A stretch of 9,504 bases of DNA from Magnetococcales bacterium (GTDB lineage: Bacteria > Pseudomonadota > Magnetococcia > Magnetococcales > Magnetaquicoccaceae): NCBI GenBank assembly GCA_015228895.1, contig JADGCR010000076.1, positions 1 through 9,504 of the forward strand, in the 5' to 3' direction. The notes beneath the pieces were generated by a model. The model searched no databases and was not told the origin of the DNA. It saw nothing but the letters and a program-made list of their open reading frames with translations. The position numbers and the translations under genes were made by a program. Positions 7,420 to 9,504 of this stretch are shown piece after piece (position 1 is the first letter of the stretch; the number at the start of each line of letters is the position of its first letter).

Positions 7420-8081
7420 ACATGCCCCGTCTGACCACCCCGATCCCTTGCCTTCCGGCGGAATGGACCCGCAAACTGACCCGGGAAGAGGTCAACCTGC
7501 TGCCGGTCAAACGGTGGAACGGTCCGATTCACCTGAGCCGCACCGACAAGGAGGCCGAGGAGGCCGTCGCCCGTCTGGCCGAGGAACGGGTGCTGGGTTT
7601 CGACACGGAGACCAAGCCGGCCTTCCGCAAGGGAGAGAACTATTTCCCCGCCTTGCTGCAACTGGCGGGCGCGGATACGGTGTATCTGTTTCAATTCAAG
7701 GGGATGACCAATTTCACCCCCCTCACCCGCCTGTTGAGCGACCCCTCCCGGCACAAGGTCGGGGTTGGCCTGGACTACGACGTGCGGGCGTTGCAGACCT
7801 TGTTTCCCTTCCAACCCCAGGGGTTCCTGGACATCGGCGAGGTGGCGCGCAAGGTGGCCATCGCCAGTCAGGGGTTGCGGGGACTGGCGGCCCATCTGTT
7901 CGGCATGCGCATTTCGAAACGGGCGCAATGCTCCAATTGGGACAACGCGGAACTCAAAAAATTCCAGCTTGTCTACGCGGCCACGGATGCCTGGATCAGT
8001 CGGGAGATCTATCTGGTGATGCGGGCCCAGGGGCTGTTCGCCACCCCCCTCAGTGCAGGGTCACTGGAGGCGCGTGCTTGA
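7416..8081 (+). CDS. DEDDy 3'-5' exonuclease domain protein (RNase D / WRN-exonuclease-like)
   Basis: A 221-residue soluble protein made of one 3'-5' exonuclease fold. The four catalytic acids of the DEDD superfamily are visible: D63 and E65 in GFDTETKP, D122 in GLDYDVRAL and D191 in YAATDAW. Tyr187 four residues before D191 makes it the DEDDy type. The segment ISKRAQCSNWDNAELKKFQ (166-184) resembles stand-alone bacterial relatives of the WRN exonuclease. HRDC domains found in full-length RNase D (about 375 residues in E. coli) are absent. The substrate, structured RNA, short oligonucleotides or DNA ends, cannot be read from sequence. Its ATG overlaps the TGA of the EAL gene (ATGA), implying translational coupling; a second ATG at 7422 is possible. 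The last 32 nt overlap the 3' end of the opposite-strand gene. Confidence 0.9.
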   Translation: MNMPRLTTPIPCLPAEWTRKLTREEVNLLPVKRWNGPIHLSRTDKEAEEAVARLAEERVLGFDTETKPAFRKGENYFPALLQLAGADTVYLFQFKGMTNFTPLTRLLSDPSRHKVGVGLDYDVRALQTLFPFQPQGFLDIGEVARKVAIASQGLRGLAAHLFGMRISKRAQCSNWDNAELKKFQLVYAATDAWISREIYLVMRAQGLFATPLSAGSLEARA

Positions 8082-8364
8082 ACGCCTGCCTTTGGTCCGC
8101 CGGTTGTTGGGGAGGGGTGTCGGTGAGCAGCAGACTGGCCCGATGGTGGATTTCATCCCACATGAGGGTCAAACGGCTGAGTTGCTCCACCATCTGGTCG
8201 GAGTCCGCGTCGGCGTGGAGCGGTTGGGGGGGGTCGTCCATGTGCCGGATGGTGGCGATGCCCAACAGCAGGGAACGCCGGGCCTGCGCAGCGATCTGCG
8301 CGATTTTCTCCAAGGCATGCTGGTCCAGTTGGGTCAAATCGGCTTCGAGAAATTTGGTATTCAT
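8050..8364 (-). CDS. Small hypothetical protein, convergent with the exonuclease gene
   Basis: A 104-residue protein I do not recognise. It begins MNTKFLEADLTQLDQ. Residues 10-42 look like a long amphipathic helix (ALEKIAQIAAQARRSLLLGI), then a proline-rich turn (PPQPL, 45-49), a second helix (about 56-80, MVEQLSRLTLMWDEIHHR) and a polar tail. There is no signal peptide, membrane segment, metal motif or DNA-binding motif. The start at 8364 is chosen because AGGAG lies 5 nt upstream; an ATG at 8394 would add ten residues without a comparable site. Reading frames on the opposite strand here are less protein-like. A helical hairpin could serve as an adaptor or regulatory subunit, but that is speculation. 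It shares 32 nt at its 3' end with the exonuclease gene. Confidence 0.65.
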   Translation of the reverse strand: MNTKFLEADLTQLDQHALEKIAQIAAQARRSLLLGIATIRHMDDPPQPLHADADSDQMVEQLSRLTLMWDEIHHRASLLLTDTPPQQPADQRQAFKHAPPVTLH

Positions 8365-8448
8365 GCTGTCTCCTGGTGAGGAAGAGATGTCCATGGCACA
8401 TTTGGAGTCAAACGATATCTCTGCATATCAGAATAATCCAAACCGCGC
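8365..8448. promoter_or_regulatory. Divergent intergenic region with AT-rich inverted repeat
   Basis: The only divergent gap in the window, 84 bp, and clearly AT-richer than its surroundings from about 8400 to 8445. It must hold the promoters of the small minus-strand gene and the exported beta-propeller gene. It has an inverted repeat GATAT-N6-ATATC at 8414-8429. On the minus strand TTGACT (plus positions 8406-8411) resembles a -35 box but lacks a good -10 partner. On the plus strand AATAAT at 8432-8437 resembles a -10 box, though it would start transcription only a few bases before the ATG at 8449. No assignment is firm. Confidence 0.35.
8370..8374 (-). promoter_or_regulatory. Shine-Dalgarno AGGAG deciding the start of the minus-strand gene
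   Basis: Read on the minus strand, AGGAG is followed by ACAGC and then ATG at 8364. This 5-nt spacing is acceptable and the match is the strongest at a primary gene start in the window. It supports the 8364 start over the upstream ATG at 8394. Confidence 0.65.
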
Positions 8449-9504
8449 ATGAAAACCATGAAAAAATTTTTCAAATCCCCCCTCCTCCCGCTCCCGAAAC
8501 GGATTCACGCAAGCCACTGGCTGTATTGGCTCCTGCTGCTGACCACCTGCGCCCTGCCGGGGACGGGCGCGTCCACGGAAAAAATGCCGGTCGCGGGCCC
8601 CTTGTTGCGGATCGAAAGCGGGATGCACACCAGCATGTTGCGTCGCGTCGGCATGGACGCGGAGGAGCGGTATCTGTTTTCCATCGCGGACGACAAAACC
8701 TTGAGGGTGTGGTCGATGGAAAACGGTCGTCTGCTGCTGACCTTCCGGGTGCCCATCGGTTTGACCACCGAAGGGAGCCTGTTCGCCCTCGCCATCTCCC
8801 CGGATGGCCGGACCGTGGCCGTATCGGGCCAGACCTGCCCGGAATGGGACGACACCTACTGCATCTACCTGATCGATGTCAAGTCGGGCAAACTGCGACG
8901 CCGCATCACCAACCTGCCCGAAGCCGTCACCCATCTGGCCTTTTCACCCACGGGAACCTATCTGGCCGCGACCTTCGGCGAGAAGGCGGGCCTGCGGGTC
9001 TATGGCATCCCGGATGGAGCGCCGGTCTACCTGGGAGAACCCTACAACGTACCCGCCAACTGGGTGGATTTCGCCCCGGACGGTCGTTTGGTCACCAGCG
9101 CCTATGACGGGATGCTCCGTTTGTACGACGCCAGTTTCCGCCTCCTGCTGGTCAAGCAGCTGGCCCGTCTCTCCAAACCCTACGGAGTGGCGTTCTCCCC
9201 GGACGGCACCAAGGTGGCGGTGGGATTCCGTGACCGGAACACGGTGGCGGTTCTGTCCGGCAGCGATCTCTCCCTGCTCTACCTCCCGGACGTGACCGGG
9301 GTGCAGAACCATCTGTGGGTGGTTGCCTGGTCCAGGGATGGCCGCACCCTGTATGGCGGTGGAGGTCATCTGGACAAGGGACGCTACCTGATCCGCTGGT
9401 GGAGCCAGGCCGGAGAGGCGAACCAGCAGGGTCGCGGGGAGTATATCGATGTCCCGGCCTCCAGGGCCACCGTGACCCATTTGCTGGCTCTCCAGTCCGG
9501 GGGG
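8449..9504 (+). CDS. Exported WD40-like beta-propeller protein (partial, runs off window)
   Basis: The frame is open from ATG 8449 through the window end, giving 352 residues without a stop. A long basic N-region (MKTMKKFFKS, then KRIH) precedes a hydrophobic core (about 24-37, WLYWLLLLTTCALP), consistent with Sec export. Cleavage near TGA-S at 39-42 is plausible; Cys34 (LTTC) is only a poor lipobox. The rest is a series of WD40/beta-propeller blades: YLFSIADDKTLRVWSMENG (75-93), ALAISPDGRTVAVSG (113-127), LAFSPTGTYLAATFG (163-177), WVDFAPDGRLVTSAYDG (205-221), GVAFSPDGTKVAVGF (246-260) and VAWSRDGRTLYGGG (292-305). This would be a periplasmic or surface scaffold; the C-terminus, which might carry another domain, is not visible. 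No convincing ribosome binding site precedes 8449 or the in-frame ATG at 8458, so the exact start is uncertain. Confidence 0.85.
   Translation, partial: MKTMKKFFKSPLLPLPKRIHASHWLYWLLLLTTCALPGTGASTEKMPVAGPLLRIESGMHTSMLRRVGMDAEERYLFSIADDKTLRVWSMENGRLLLTFRVPIGLTTEGSLFALAISPDGRTVAVSGQTCPEWDDTYCIYLIDVKSGKLRRRITNLPEAVTHLAFSPTGTYLAATFGEKAGLRVYGIPDGAPVYLGEPYNVPANWVDFAPDGRLVTSAYDGMLRLYDASFRLLLVKQLARLSKPYGVAFSPDGTKVAVGFRDRNTVAVLSGSDLSLLYLPDVTGVQNHLWVVAWSRDGRTLYGGGGHLDKGRYLIRWWSQAGEANQQGRGEYIDVPASRATVTHLLALQSGG

Noticed and set aside
8068..8087. AGGCG/CGCCT hairpin at the end of the exonuclease gene
   Set aside because: Five-bp stem with a 10-nt loop and no T-tract; too weak to call a terminator.
8053..8379. 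A 108-codon plus-strand frame over the small minus-strand gene
   Set aside because: No ribosome binding site comparable to AGGAG of the opposite gene, and Gly/Val-rich translation; the minus-strand frame is the better candidate, though neither is proven.

Overview
This is a GC-rich, gene-dense bacterial chromosome segment, most likely from a Pseudomonadota (proteobacterial) lineage. The lysC, cimA and glnB products have clear proteobacterial-type motifs, and c-di-GMP modules are abundant. I cannot place it more precisely from sequence alone; a deep-branching aquatic lineage such as Magnetococcia is only a guess. There are no RNA genes, CRISPR arrays, insertion sequences or other mobile elements that I can see.

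Layout. Positions 1-80 hold the 3' end of an unidentified gene. Then come seven further plus-strand genes: lysC (aspartokinase, 122-1366), cimA (citramalate synthase, 1341-3011), glnB (PII protein, 3050-3388), a cyclic-nucleotide-binding/degenerate-GGDEF fusion (3431-4309), a geranylgeranyl-reductase-like FAD oxidoreductase (4326-5696), a PAS-GGDEF-EAL c-di-GMP phosphodiesterase (5689-7419) and a DEDDy 3'-5' exonuclease (7416-8081). Gaps are at most 42 nt and several junctions overlap (26, 8 and 4 nt), so most or all of this may be one transcript. A small minus-strand gene of unknown function (8050-8364) converges on the exonuclease and overlaps its 3' end by 32 nt. It is divided by an 84-bp AT-richer divergent intergenic region from an exported beta-propeller (WD40-like) protein that starts at 8449 and runs off the window.

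How the genes may work together. The first half is amino-acid metabolism. LysC commits aspartate to lysine/threonine/methionine, CimA makes isoleucine precursor from pyruvate without threonine, and GlnB reports nitrogen/2-oxoglutarate status. The second half is a compact nucleotide-second-messenger block: a probable receptor (cyclic-nucleotide domain plus a GGDEF domain whose active site has become GRSRF but whose RxxD I-site is intact), a redox enzyme, a probable c-di-GMP phosphodiesterase (complete EAL site, altered GPDEF, intact RxxD) and a short nuclease. The most interesting hypothesis is that the FAD oxidoreductase forms a signalling-linked module with its two c-di-GMP-related neighbours. 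A second strong observation is a well-placed in-frame ribosome binding site and ATG inside lysC, exactly before the ACT domains, suggesting a separately made regulatory beta subunit.
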